A DNA stretch of 64,000 nt from Ruminococcaceae bacterium HV4-5-B5C. GTDB taxonomy: Bacteria > Bacillota > Clostridia > Oscillospirales > Acutalibacteraceae. How positions within the stretch are numbered: position 1 is the stretch's first letter; each line of letters begins with the position of its first letter. Positions 27,212 to 36,842 of the stretch are shown one piece after another. Both the position numbers and the translations under genes were made by a program. The notes below the pieces were generated by a model that saw only the letters and a program-made list of their open reading frames with translations, had not been told where the DNA came from and searched no databases. Location of the stretch: assembly GCA_900184925.1 (NCBI GenBank), contig FXYJ02000006.1, positions 1-64,000 on the forward strand, in the 5' to 3' direction.

Positions 27212-28525
27212 ATGGAATCGTTTACGGAAGTATGGAACCTGGTCTGCGAATACTGCAAAACCAGAATCACGGAAATCGCGTTTTCCACTTGGATCGGGAG
27301 GATCGAACCGATCTCGCTCGACTTTGCCAACGGAACCGCGGTATTGCAGGTACCGAATGAACTGCACCGCCAGACGGTTATTCATTATTATAAGGATCTT
27401 CTGGAGGAAGCATTCCGCCAGATTTTCAGCCAGGAAATTCAGGTTCGCCTTGTTACCCCCGAAGAATCGAGCAAACAGGAGAAAAAAGAGGAAGACGCCC
27501 CGACGAGCGAAAATTACGAATTTACGTTTGAAACGTTCATCGTCGGTCCTTCCAATAAATTTGCGCATGCCGCCTCGATGGCCGTGGCCAGCAAACCGGC
27601 GTCCCTTTACAACCCTCTTTTCATTTACGGAAACTCCGGTCTCGGCAAAACGCATCTTCTCTACGCCATCCGAAGCGAGATTCTTCGGACCCATCCGGAC
27701 ACAAACATTATCTACATCAAGGGCGACGAGTTTACGAACGAACTGATCGAAGCCATCCGGCGCGGCACGACGGGCGATTTTCACCAACGGTACCGACGGG
27801 CGGACGTTCTTCTCGTCGACGATATCCAGTTTATCGCGGGAAAAGACTCCACACAGGAGGAATTTTTCCATACCTTTAATACACTCTACGAAGCGAAGAA
27901 GCAGATTGTGCTGACTTCCGACCGTCCGCCGAAGGATATCCAGACGCTGGAGGAACGGCTTCTCACCCGGTTTGAGTGGGGTCTCACCGCAGATATCCAG
28001 CCGCCCGATTTTGAAACGCGCATCGCCATCATCAAGCGAAAGGCGGAGCTTCTCAAGATCGACCTGCCGGACGGAGTCATCGAATACATCGCAAACCGTC
28101 TCAAAAACAACATCCGCCAGCTCGAGGGAGCCGTCAAAAAAATGAAGGCGTTCCACCTGCTGAACGGGAATCCATATAATGTTCAGACCGCCCAGGCCGC
28201 AATCAGCGACATCATCAACAATGACCAGCCCACCCCGGTCACCGTCGAGAAAATCATCGACGAGGTCGCGCGCACCTTCGGCACGACGGCGGCGGAAATC
28301 CGCTCTTCGCGGCGTTCGGCAAACATTTCGAGCGCAAGGCAGGTCGCCATGTACGTTGTCCGCGAAATTACGGACATGTCCATGGAGGCAATCGGGCAGG
28401 AATTCGGCGGAAGGGATCACTCAACCGTCGTCTACGCGCTGCAGCAGATCGACGAAAAAACGGCGCGCGACCCGAAGATCAAGGCAACCGTCAACGACAT
28501 CGTCAAGAATATCCGCGACCGCTAG
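27212..28525 (+). CDS. dnaA: Chromosomal replication initiator DnaA
   Basis: This AAA+ initiator opens oriC. The 437-residue protein has domain I (about 1-80, MESFTEVWNLVCEYCKTRI), a short acidic linker, Walker A GNSGLGKTHLL, Walker B VLLVDDIQFI, and the DNA-binding domain IV ending GGRDHSTVVYALQQID. ATG at 27212 gives the standard N-terminus; an upstream in-frame start would add an atypical 46 residues. The ribosome site is weak (GGGG about 14 bases upstream), perhaps limiting expression. Confidence 0.97.
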   Translation: MESFTEVWNLVCEYCKTRITEIAFSTWIGRIEPISLDFANGTAVLQVPNELHRQTVIHYYKDLLEEAFRQIFSQEIQVRLVTPEESSKQEKKEEDAPTSENYEFTFETFIVGPSNKFAHAASMAVASKPASLYNPLFIYGNSGLGKTHLLYAIRSEILRTHPDTNIIYIKGDEFTNELIEAIRRGTTGDFHQRYRRADVLLVDDIQFIAGKDSTQEEFFHTFNTLYEAKKQIVLTSDRPPKDIQTLEERLLTRFEWGLTADIQPPDFETRIAIIKRKAELLKIDLPDGVIEYIANRLKNNIRQLEGAVKKMKAFHLLNGNPYNVQTAQAAISDIINNDQPTPVTVEKIIDEVARTFGTTAAEIRSSRRSANISSARQVAMYVVREITDMSMEAIGQEFGGRDHSTVVYALQQIDEKTARDPKIKATVNDIVKNIRDR

Positions 28526-28883
28526 CCGTACCGGAGCTTTTTCTTTCCGGTTTCCGCATCTCTCTGCGCCCGGAAAGTTTTGCACATGTTTTCGGGAAAA
28601 GAATTCAACCTTCCACTTTCCGGTGGAAAAGCCCCAAAAAACACGTCCCGATATTTTAACATGTTTTCAACTTTCCCCACAGAGTTTTCAACAACAAGTT
28701 GAATTTTTCCATTTGCGCCGACTTTTCCACAATTGTGCCACAGGGGCAATCTGAAAAAAAGAGCCTCGAAAACCCGGGCGGGATCTGAGTTTTCCCATAT
28801 TTTCCACTTTTGCGCGCACACTACTCCTAATGCTGAAAAAATACTTTCAGACTTACTTTTTACGGGAAGCAGGCGATTACTTT
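28526..28883. other. Probable oriC (DnaA boxes in the dnaA-dnaN gap)
   Basis: This 358-bp gap contains matches to TTWTNCACA: TTTTGCACA (28578-28586) and TTTTCCACA (28723-28731). Near matches are TTCCCCACA (28673-28681), TTTTCAACA (28685-28693), TTTTCCACT (28801-28809) and an inverted TTTTCCACC near 28,621. An AT-rich stretch (28,650-28,672) is a plausible unwinding element. The surrounding gene order supports origin location. Confidence 0.7.
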
Positions 28884-29993
28884 ATGCAGTTTTCTTGTGA
28901 CAGGCAGAAACTGAACGACGCGGTGTTGAATGTGCAGCGGGTCGTTTCTTCAAAATCATCGATCCCGGCGCTCGAAGGAATCCTGCTGACGGCAAGGGAC
29001 GGCTCGGTCCGCCTCTGCGGGTTCGACCTCGAAATCGGAATGACGACCGAACTCCCGGCAGACGTAAAAGAACCCGGCAGTATCGTCATGGGGGCAAAGC
29101 TGTTCGGCGACATCGTCCGGAGGCTGCCCTCCCAGAAGGTTTCCTTTTCATCGGACGAAAAACTGGTCACGCAGATTGAAAGCGGAGAAGCAAAATTCTC
29201 CGTCTCCGGCATCCCTTCGGAAGAATACCCCGAGCTGCCGCGCATCAACGGAGAAAAAAGCGTCAGCATCCCCTCCTCCACTTTGAAGGGAATGATCCGC
29301 CAGACTTTATTCGCCGTGGCGGAAAACGACGCGAAACCCGTTCACACCGGAACGCTGTTTGAGCTCGGAGAAGGAAAGCTCCGCCTTGTATCCGTCGACG
29401 GATACCGCCTCGCTATCCGCGAAGAACCGATTGCCGACACAAAAAGCGACAGTTTCGTGGTTCCGGGCAAAACCCTCAGCGAAGCGATGAAGCTTTTGAG
29501 CGACACCGACGACGAAGTGGAGCTGCAGATCGGGCTGCGCCATATTCTGTTCCGCATCGGGGACTACACCGTGATCTCCCGTCTGCTGGAAGGCGAATTT
29601 CTCGACTGGCGCGCATCGCTCCCGAAAACGGGAACGACGGAAGTGCGCGTTTCCGTTTCCAATTTCATTGCGAGCCTTGAGCGCGTTTCTCTTCTGATTA
29701 CCGAACGCCTGCGCAGTCCTGTGCGGTGTCTGTTCGGCGACGAAAGCATCCGGCTTTCGTGCGCGACGGCGATCGGCCGCGCGAATGACCGTCTCGAAGC
29801 AACGATCACCGGCGACGATGTGGAGATGGGCTTTAACAGCCATTATCTGCTCGACGCTCTGCGCAACACCGAGTGCGACGAGGTAAAAATCCGGCTCAAC
29901 GGGCCTCTCAGCCCGCTGACCATGACGCCGGTTTCGGGAGAATCGTTCCTGTTCCTCGTTCTGCCGGTCCGTCTGAAGAGCGGAGGGGACTAA
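28884..29993 (+). CDS. dnaN: DNA polymerase III beta subunit (sliding clamp)
   Basis: The 369-residue ring-forming clamp tethers polymerase to DNA. Three repeated clamp domains are evident, starting MQFSCDRQKLNDAVLNVQRV with SSKSSIPALEGILL, and the C-terminus ends LVLPVRL, the usual ligand-binding edge. ATG at 28884 is chosen as the family start. Its TAA overlaps the next ATG (TAATG). Confidence 0.96.
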   Translation: MQFSCDRQKLNDAVLNVQRVVSSKSSIPALEGILLTARDGSVRLCGFDLEIGMTTELPADVKEPGSIVMGAKLFGDIVRRLPSQKVSFSSDEKLVTQIESGEAKFSVSGIPSEEYPELPRINGEKSVSIPSSTLKGMIRQTLFAVAENDAKPVHTGTLFELGEGKLRLVSVDGYRLAIREEPIADTKSDSFVVPGKTLSEAMKLLSDTDDEVELQIGLRHILFRIGDYTVISRLLEGEFLDWRASLPKTGTTEVRVSVSNFIASLERVSLLITERLRSPVRCLFGDESIRLSCATAIGRANDRLEATITGDDVEMGFNSHYLLDALRNTECDEVKIRLNGPLSPLTMTPVSGESFLFLVLPVRLKSGGD

Positions 29994-30211
29994 TGGAACC
30001 TGTAAAAATGCACTTTGAGGGCGAATTTATCCGGCTCGACAGCTTTTTGAAGCTGTGCGGAGCGTTTGAAACCGGCGGTCAGGCAAAACAGGCCATTCAG
30101 AGCGGTCTTGTCAAGGTCAACGGAACGGCCTGCTTCATGCGCGGAAAAAAGCTCCGCGCGGGCGACCGGGCGGAATATGAGGGAAAAACGTACGAGGCGG
30201 TCGGTGCGTGA
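29993..30211 (+). CDS. yaaA: S4-domain RNA-binding protein YaaA
   Basis: The 72-residue S4 domain (FIRLDSFLKLCGAFETGGQA, then GLVKVNGTACFMRGKKLRAG) binds structured RNA; the Bacillus YaaA/RlbA homologue, between dnaN and recF, is linked to ribosome assembly. The start overlaps the dnaN stop and its own end overlaps recF, so the three are translationally coupled. Confidence 0.93.
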   Translation: MEPVKMHFEGEFIRLDSFLKLCGAFETGGQAKQAIQSGLVKVNGTACFMRGKKLRAGDRAEYEGKTYEAVGA

Positions 30212-31281
30212 AAGTCGTTCGGTTTTCGTGGCGTGATTTTCGCAATCTTCCTTCCGGCGAGCTGCTGCCCGGCGCGGAGGAAAACGTGATCTACGGAAAC
30301 AACGCGCAGGGAAAGACCAATCTGCTTGAGGGAATGTGGCTTTTCACGGGCGAACGTTCGTTCCGCGGAGCGAAAGACCCCGAGCTGGTGCGCCGCGGGC
30401 AGGAAAGCGCCGAGCTCAGACTTGACTTTACCGCGGACGGGCGCGACCAGACCGCAAAAATCACGGTTTTGGGCGGCAGACGTTCGGCAGAACTGAACGG
30501 CGTGAAAAAACGTTCGTGCGCGGCGATGATCGGGGAATTCCGGGCGGCCGTCTTTTCGCCGGAGCATCTTTCTCTTCTCACGGGAGGCCCGGCCCAGAGA
30601 CGAGCATTTGTCGACGCGGCACTTTGCCAGATCCGGCCCTCCTATGCGGCGCTTTTCGCGGAGTACAGCAGGAGCCTCGCCCAGCGAAACGCTTTGCTCA
30701 AAGATATTCCGCAGTGCGCCGATCTTCTCGACACGCTCGACGTGTGGGACACAAGGCTCGTCCAGTTCGGGGAAAAGATCATGCGCGGGAGGACGGCGTA
30801 TCTCGAAAAACTCTCCCCCCGTGCCGCCGCGTTTTACGAAGGAATGTGCGGCGGGAGGGAAACGCTCTCGCTCCGCTACGAGAAAAGCGCGCCGAACTTC
30901 GCCGAAGCGCTGCGGGAAGCGAGAAAAAACGATATTTTTACCGGCCATACGGGCGTCGGCCCGCACCGCGACGATATTTCGGCTGAAATTTCCGGTCTGG
31001 ACGCGCGGGCCTACGGCTCGCAGGGGCAGAAGCGCTCGGCGGTCATTGCGATGAAGCTCGCCGAAGCGGAAATGCTCGAAAGCGCAACCGGCGAAACTCC
31101 AGTAATTTTTCTCGACGACGTGCTCAGCGAGCTGGACGCGGAACGGCGCGATTATCTTCTGAACCGCCTCCGAAAATTTCAGGTGTTCATTACCTGCTGC
31201 GAACCGGACGCGGTCTGTGTGGAAGGCGGAAAAATGTTTCACGTGAAAAACGGCGTGCCGGATGCGGGGGCAGCAACATGA
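30208..31281 (+). CDS. recF: DNA replication and repair protein RecF
   Basis: The 357-residue SMC-like ATPase loads RecA at gaps with RecO and RecR. It has Walker A YGNNAQGKTNLLEG, signature GSQGQKRSAVIAMKLAE and Walker B VIFLDDVLSELD. GTG at 30208 overlaps the yaaA stop. A parS-like sequence lies inside the gene near its end. Confidence 0.96.
   Translation: MKVVRFSWRDFRNLPSGELLPGAEENVIYGNNAQGKTNLLEGMWLFTGERSFRGAKDPELVRRGQESAELRLDFTADGRDQTAKITVLGGRRSAELNGVKKRSCAAMIGEFRAAVFSPEHLSLLTGGPAQRRAFVDAALCQIRPSYAALFAEYSRSLAQRNALLKDIPQCADLLDTLDVWDTRLVQFGEKIMRGRTAYLEKLSPRAAAFYEGMCGGRETLSLRYEKSAPNFAEALREARKNDIFTGHTGVGPHRDDISAEISGLDARAYGSQGQKRSAVIAMKLAEAEMLESATGETPVIFLDDVLSELDAERRDYLLNRLRKFQVFITCCEPDAVCVEGGKMFHVKNGVPDAGAAT
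31235..31250. promoter_or_regulatory. parS-like site inside recF
   Basis: TGTTTCACGTGAAAAA differs from the parS consensus at one base near its right end. With 17537 and 19818 it brackets oriC on both sides. Confidence 0.55.
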
Positions 31282-31298
31282 ACGGCAGGAGGAAAACG

Positions 31299-31571
31299 AT
31301 GTTTCTTCATCTCGGGCAGGATATTGTAATCCGCATGAAAGACGTGATCGGCATCTTCGACCTCGAAACGTCCACCATTTCGGGCACGACGCGGGATTAC
31401 CTCGCGGCGGCGCAGAAATCCGGGCAGGTCGTCAGTATTTCGGACGAAATGCCGAAGTCGTTTGTCCTCTGCCGGGATTCCCACGGGAAAACAACCGTTT
31501 ACACGTCGCAGATTTCAACGGCGACACTGCTGAAACGCTCGTCATTCACCGATGAGATTTCAAACTTTTAG
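31299..31571 (+). CDS. remB: DUF370 protein, RemB-like
   Basis: The 90-residue protein starts MFLHLGQDIVIRMKDVIGIF. DUF370 proteins between recF and gyrB (YaaB/RemB) are small regulators tied to biofilm-matrix genes in Bacillus. ATG at 31299 has AGGAGG six bases upstream; an in-frame ATG at 31278 overlaps recF but lacks good spacing. Confidence 0.9.
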   Translation: MFLHLGQDIVIRMKDVIGIFDLETSTISGTTRDYLAAAQKSGQVVSISDEMPKSFVLCRDSHGKTTVYTSQISTATLLKRSSFTDEISNF

Positions 31572-31580
31572 GGAGGAACT

Positions 31581-31940
31581 ATGAGCACGAAGAAAGAAAC
31601 GGCATGCCCCTACTGCGGGGAAAAGCTGAATTACGCAAAAGCATGGACGCTCAGGCGCCGGGGAGAATATATCTGCCCGAAATGCGGGGGGCTTTCCAAC
31701 GTGCACCTTGACCGGAACCTTTACACCGCCGGCCTTTTTGTGGGTCTGGCCGGTCTCTTGCTTTTTGTGCTCGGTCTTGTGTTCGACAGTTCGCTTGCAC
31801 CGATCACACTCGGCGGAATTTTCGTTCTCTTTCTCGCTTTCTTCCTCACTTCTCCGTTTTTTGTAAGGCTGCGCCGTCCGGCTCCGCCGAAACCGCAGCA
31901 GAATCAGGGGCCCGCAGCACCGCAGACCCCCGTTCGGTGA
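31581..31940 (+). CDS. Zinc-ribbon membrane protein
   Basis: The 119-residue protein has an N-terminal zinc ribbon (ACPYCGEKLNY, then YICPKCGGLSNV), two hydrophobic helices (about 48-66 and 73-95) and a Pro/Gln-rich tail. GGAGG precedes the ATG. It lies 9 bases after remB and is followed by a similar zinc-ribbon gene. Function unknown. Confidence 0.75.
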   Translation: MSTKKETACPYCGEKLNYAKAWTLRRRGEYICPKCGGLSNVHLDRNLYTAGLFVGLAGLLLFVLGLVFDSSLAPITLGGIFVLFLAFFLTSPFFVRLRRPAPPKPQQNQGPAAPQTPVR

Positions 31941-31947
31941 GCGCGCG

Positions 31948-32286
31948 ATGAAATCTGTTGTCTGCCCTTTCTGTGAGGCGAGGTTTCTGTACCCCGACCT
32001 CAAAAAGAGAAGCAGAAGCCGTACCGGCGTCTGCCCGCACTGTGGGAAAACATACCGCGTTTCACGGAAATACACGGCTGTATTTCTTATCTTCGGGGTT
32101 GCCGTGCTGATGGCGATGGACTGGGGTCTTCTTTCGCTTTCCGGCATGAACCTCATTTTTCTGATGGCGGCGACAATTCTCGGCGTGACCGCGGTATATC
32201 TGCTTCTGCCGTTTACCGTACGGTTCCGGAAAGCGGAGCCGGATTCCGGCTCAAAGAAAAGGGCCCGGAAAAAAGCAGTCGGCTGA
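31948..32286 (+). CDS. Second zinc-ribbon membrane protein
   Basis: The 112-residue protein has CPFCEARFLYPDL and CPHCGKTYRVS (zinc ribbon), then two hydrophobic segments (about 45-62 and 68-90) and a basic tail. It starts 7 bases after the preceding gene, which has the same architecture, suggesting an old tandem duplication. Function unknown; it separates the recF/remB block from gyrB. Confidence 0.72.
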   Translation: MKSVVCPFCEARFLYPDLKKRSRSRTGVCPHCGKTYRVSRKYTAVFLIFGVAVLMAMDWGLLSLSGMNLIFLMAATILGVTAVYLLLPFTVRFRKAEPDSGSKKRARKKAVG

Positions 32287-32314
32287 ACCGGAAAGAAATA
32301 TCCATACCGGATAT

Positions 32315-32343
32315 TTGATTTTTATATCAACATAATGTAGAAT
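32315..32343 (+). promoter_or_regulatory. Sigma-A promoter for gyrB
   Basis: TTGATT, 17 bases, TAGAAT. It produces a leader of about 100 nt containing a GGAGC/GCTCC hairpin before the gyrB ribosome site. Confidence 0.6.
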
Positions 32344-32450
32344 AGAAGAATAAAAGAACGGCGCGAAGCGGCGGATTGCCGGGCGCGCACGGCGCATACG
32401 GCAGGAACCCGGAGCTCGCGCTCCCCGGAGCCCCGTACATGGAGGGTTGA

Positions 32451-34394
<1,944 letters not shown>

Positions 34395-34396
34395 GA

Positions 34397-34950
34397 TTTT
34401 TACGCTCCGCCGTGGCTTTGTACCTCAGAAATCATGATTCTTCTTGTTTTCAGTTTGCGCTCGGACCACACCGTATCTTTCTTGCCCTGCGAGCGGGACT
34501 TCTGTCTCACATGATGATTCTTCTTGTTTTTAGTTTGCGCTCCGGCCGCGCAGGCCCGTCCTTTCGATCTTGACCGAAAGGACGCAAAGGTCGCGCAGGG
34601 GGCGCTGACATTTCCTGTCGAGACAGGTATCTATTCGCGCCCCCTGCACCCCTGGCACCCGTCATCTGCCTGCTGCCAATTCATTGGCTCTGCGATCTTC
34701 ATTGTTGCGTTCCCGATCTTCACTTGCAATCTTCTGTGGTAGCCAGTTCTTGATTTGGAACGTCCATGAAAATTCGAAAACCGGTCGATTGCTGAGAGAG
34801 TGATGACGGGTCCCGGGGGTTGTAGGGGGAGAGAAATGGGAACCTTCCCGACAGCAGTCTGTTCTCTCCCCCTACACGCTTTGCGCAGCTTTCGCGTCCG
34901 AAAGCTGCAACTCGTAACTCCGGGAGATATGCCAGATTTTTTACTCTGCG
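34397..34950 (+). repeat. Modular hairpin element E3
   Basis: The gap after gyrB is filled by one degenerate and one complete unit. Block A has hairpin GTCCTTTCG/CGAAAGGAC (34558-34583). Cargo stem CAGGGGGCGC/GCGCCCCCTG spans about 34,597-34,648. Block B has stem GTAGGGGGAGAGAA (34822-34835)/TTCTCTCCCCCTAC (34862-34875) and hairpin GCAGCTTTCG/CGAAAGCTGC near 34,890. Orientation is that of gyrB. No credible gene is present. Confidence 0.87.
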
Positions 34951-35031
34951 CTTAAAGTTTCTTTCCCATATGTGGGTTTTACACAACTTTATCCCGAATC
35001 ATGCAGGAAATACCCTGCAAAGGAGATTGTG

Positions 35032-35691
35032 ATGTTTTCAGAATTCAGCGACACCGGCACAGGCGAAAATCCGCAGGAACAGGACGCAGACCCCGGACGA
35101 AGTCCGGCGGAACAGAGCGCGTTTCACACGGCGCTGGTTTCGGACGATACGGAAGAGTATGAAGATCCGCAGACCGGAATTTTTCTGACCTGTGACCCCA
35201 CGGGCAAAGAAATCCGTGCAAATATCTGGAAAACGGGCTCTCTCCGCAGCGCAACCATGATGGTTATTCTTATGGCGGTGGTTGTGCTGCTGAACGCCTT
35301 CACCTATTTTTCGCAGATTCAAAAAAGCGGCGGGAGCCAGAAGATCTGGGCAGTTTTTATCTGTGAATGCGTTGTGGCCGCCGCGCTCCTTCTGATGCCG
35401 TTCTGGACCCTGAATCAGGAAACGAAAAAGTACCGGGAAAGCGGCGCCGGAAAACTGACAGTCTACCCCGACCGCATTGAACTGACCGAATCCGGCGGGG
35501 AGCTGCCTCTGGACGGAACGGGTGAACTGCTCCGTACGGAGACGGCGTTCACGCTGATCTATCCGCCGAAAGAAAAATCACACGACCGGTCGCTGCGATT
35601 TTTGATCATACCCCGCCGCTGCATAAGCGGAGATCTCCTGCCCTATGTGGAAGCCATGCTTGCCGCCGGCACAAAGCCGCGCAGAGAGTAA
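35032..35691 (+). CDS. Membrane protein of unknown function (gyrB-gyrA interval)
   Basis: The 219-residue protein has an acidic, disordered N-terminus (about 1-65), two hydrophobic helices (about 78-96 and 105-125) and a C-terminal domain with KLTVYPDRIELTESGG and LRFLIIPRRCISG, resembling the YcxB-like beta domain of its two downstream neighbours. AAAGGAG precedes the ATG at 35032. Function unknown. It probably forms an operon with the next two genes and gyrA. Confidence 0.7.
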   Translation: MFSEFSDTGTGENPQEQDADPGRSPAEQSAFHTALVSDDTEEYEDPQTGIFLTCDPTGKEIRANIWKTGSLRSATMMVILMAVVVLLNAFTYFSQIQKSGGSQKIWAVFICECVVAAALLLMPFWTLNQETKKYRESGAGKLTVYPDRIELTESGGELPLDGTGELLRTETAFTLIYPPKEKSHDRSLRFLIIPRRCISGDLLPYVEAMLAAGTKPRRE

Positions 35692-35705
35692 AACGGAGGA
35701 AAACC

Positions 35706-36281
35706 ATGCCGAAACAATACGATGAGCCGGTTTCTTTGAAACAGACGCTCACCCCGGAGGATTACACCGAAGCCTTCGCGCAGGTGGCGTTTTTCGCCGC
35801 GCCGATGAGACGGCGTTCCGTGCGGGCGCTGGTCTGCGTCACTGTCGCCGCCGTCGCGGCTTCGTTTCTTCCTCTCTGCAGCGGCCATGGGGCTGCGCGC
35901 GCCGTCGCCGCCGCAGTGGCTGTCGTGTTCGCTGTGGCCGCCGCCGCCGTCTGGTTCCTCGGGCCTGTTCTCGAAAAGCGGCGCGCGGAGAAGTGGTTCC
36001 GGTCGTGCCCGCTTGCGGCGCTTCCTTCCGAAATCACGCTGACAGGCCAAAGCGCCGTAATCGTCACGTCCTGCGAACGCCTGACCGAGTACTGGACGGA
36101 TTTTACCATCTGCGTGGAGACCGACCGCCTCATCGCGGTGGCCGGGGGCAGGGAACGGTTTCTGCTCGTGCTGAAAAAAGACGGCCTGCCGCCGGAAGAA
36201 GCGGAAAAGCTTTCCGGCCTGATGCGCTATGTGTTCGACGGACGATGGGCCGGCACGGCACCCCGCAAAGGAGGAAGCTGA
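35706..36281 (+). CDS. YcxB-like small membrane protein
   Basis: The 191-residue protein has two alanine-rich helices (about 42-60 and 62-84) and a C-terminal region LPSEITLTGQSAVIVTSCER, a YcxB-like pattern. GGAGG lies before the ATG. Its TGA abuts the ATG of the next gene, which has the same architecture. Confidence 0.68.
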   Translation: MPKQYDEPVSLKQTLTPEDYTEAFAQVAFFAAPMRRRSVRALVCVTVAAVAASFLPLCSGHGAARAVAAAVAVVFAVAAAAVWFLGPVLEKRRAEKWFRSCPLAALPSEITLTGQSAVIVTSCERLTEYWTDFTICVETDRLIAVAGGRERFLLVLKKDGLPPEEAEKLSGLMRYVFDGRWAGTAPRKGGS

Positions 36282-36842
36282 ATGGAGCCTGTGACGCTGA
36301 ACTTTGCCATGACGCGCGAAGACTTTACGAACGGAGCCGCCGCGCGGCTGAAAATGCAGACCGGGGGAACCTACCGGGCGGTAACCCGTCTGGCCGGCGC
36401 GGCCCTGATTTTGACGGGCTGCGTGCTGTTTGCCTTTCACTTTACGGCAGGGCGGCCGGTGCAGTGGCTTGCCGGGCTCTGCGCCGTGTTCGGGGCGTTC
36501 CTCCTTTTTCTCGGCCTTCAGGTGGAGGAGACAGCCGTGCGGCGGATGGCCTCCGCCCGGTTCGAAAAAGGGCTGTGCGGCGTGGCCGCGCAGGAGGTCG
36601 TCTTTCGGGAGGACGGAGCGGAGTTCCGCTCCGAACGGTATGAAGCGAAGATTCCCTACGAAATGTTTTACGCGGCCTATGCCGACGAAACAACGGTGCT
36701 GCTGTGCACCGCGTCGGACGAAAGCCGCATCATTCCCAAGCGAACCATGAGCCTCGAAGAGCAGGAGCGGGTCGAGCATCTGCTTGCTGCGAAGCTGAAC
36801 CGCAAATTTAAGCAGGAAGGTGCCCGCGAATGGACGAAATAG
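36282..36842 (+). CDS. YcxB-family membrane protein
   Basis: The 186-residue protein has two hydrophobic helices (about 34-52 and 58-78) followed by the YcxB-like domain ([20 protein letters not shown], then [18 protein letters not shown]). It starts directly after the preceding stop and overlaps gyrA by 13 bases, so expression is coupled to gyrA. Role unknown. Confidence 0.75.
   Translation: MEPVTLNFAMTREDFTNGAAARLKMQTGGTYRAVTRLAGAALILTGCVLFAFHFTAGRPVQWLAGLCAVFGAFLLFLGLQVEETAVRRMASARFEKGLCGVAAQEVVFREDGAEFRSERYEAKIPYEMFYAAYADETTVLLCTASDESRIIPKRTMSLEEQERVEHLLAAKLNRKFKQEGAREWTK

Noticed and set aside
27179..28420. A 413-codon frame antisense to dnaA
   Set aside because: Shadow of dnaA produced by codon bias.
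31235..31250. Second full-consensus parS in recF
   Set aside because: One base deviates near the right end, so it is listed only as parS-like.
34524..34742. Short protein-like frame in element E3 (starts MFLVCAPAAQ)
   Set aside because: The same peptide arises from other units in other frames and is a translation of the conserved hairpin block; no ribosome site and frame not preserved between copies.
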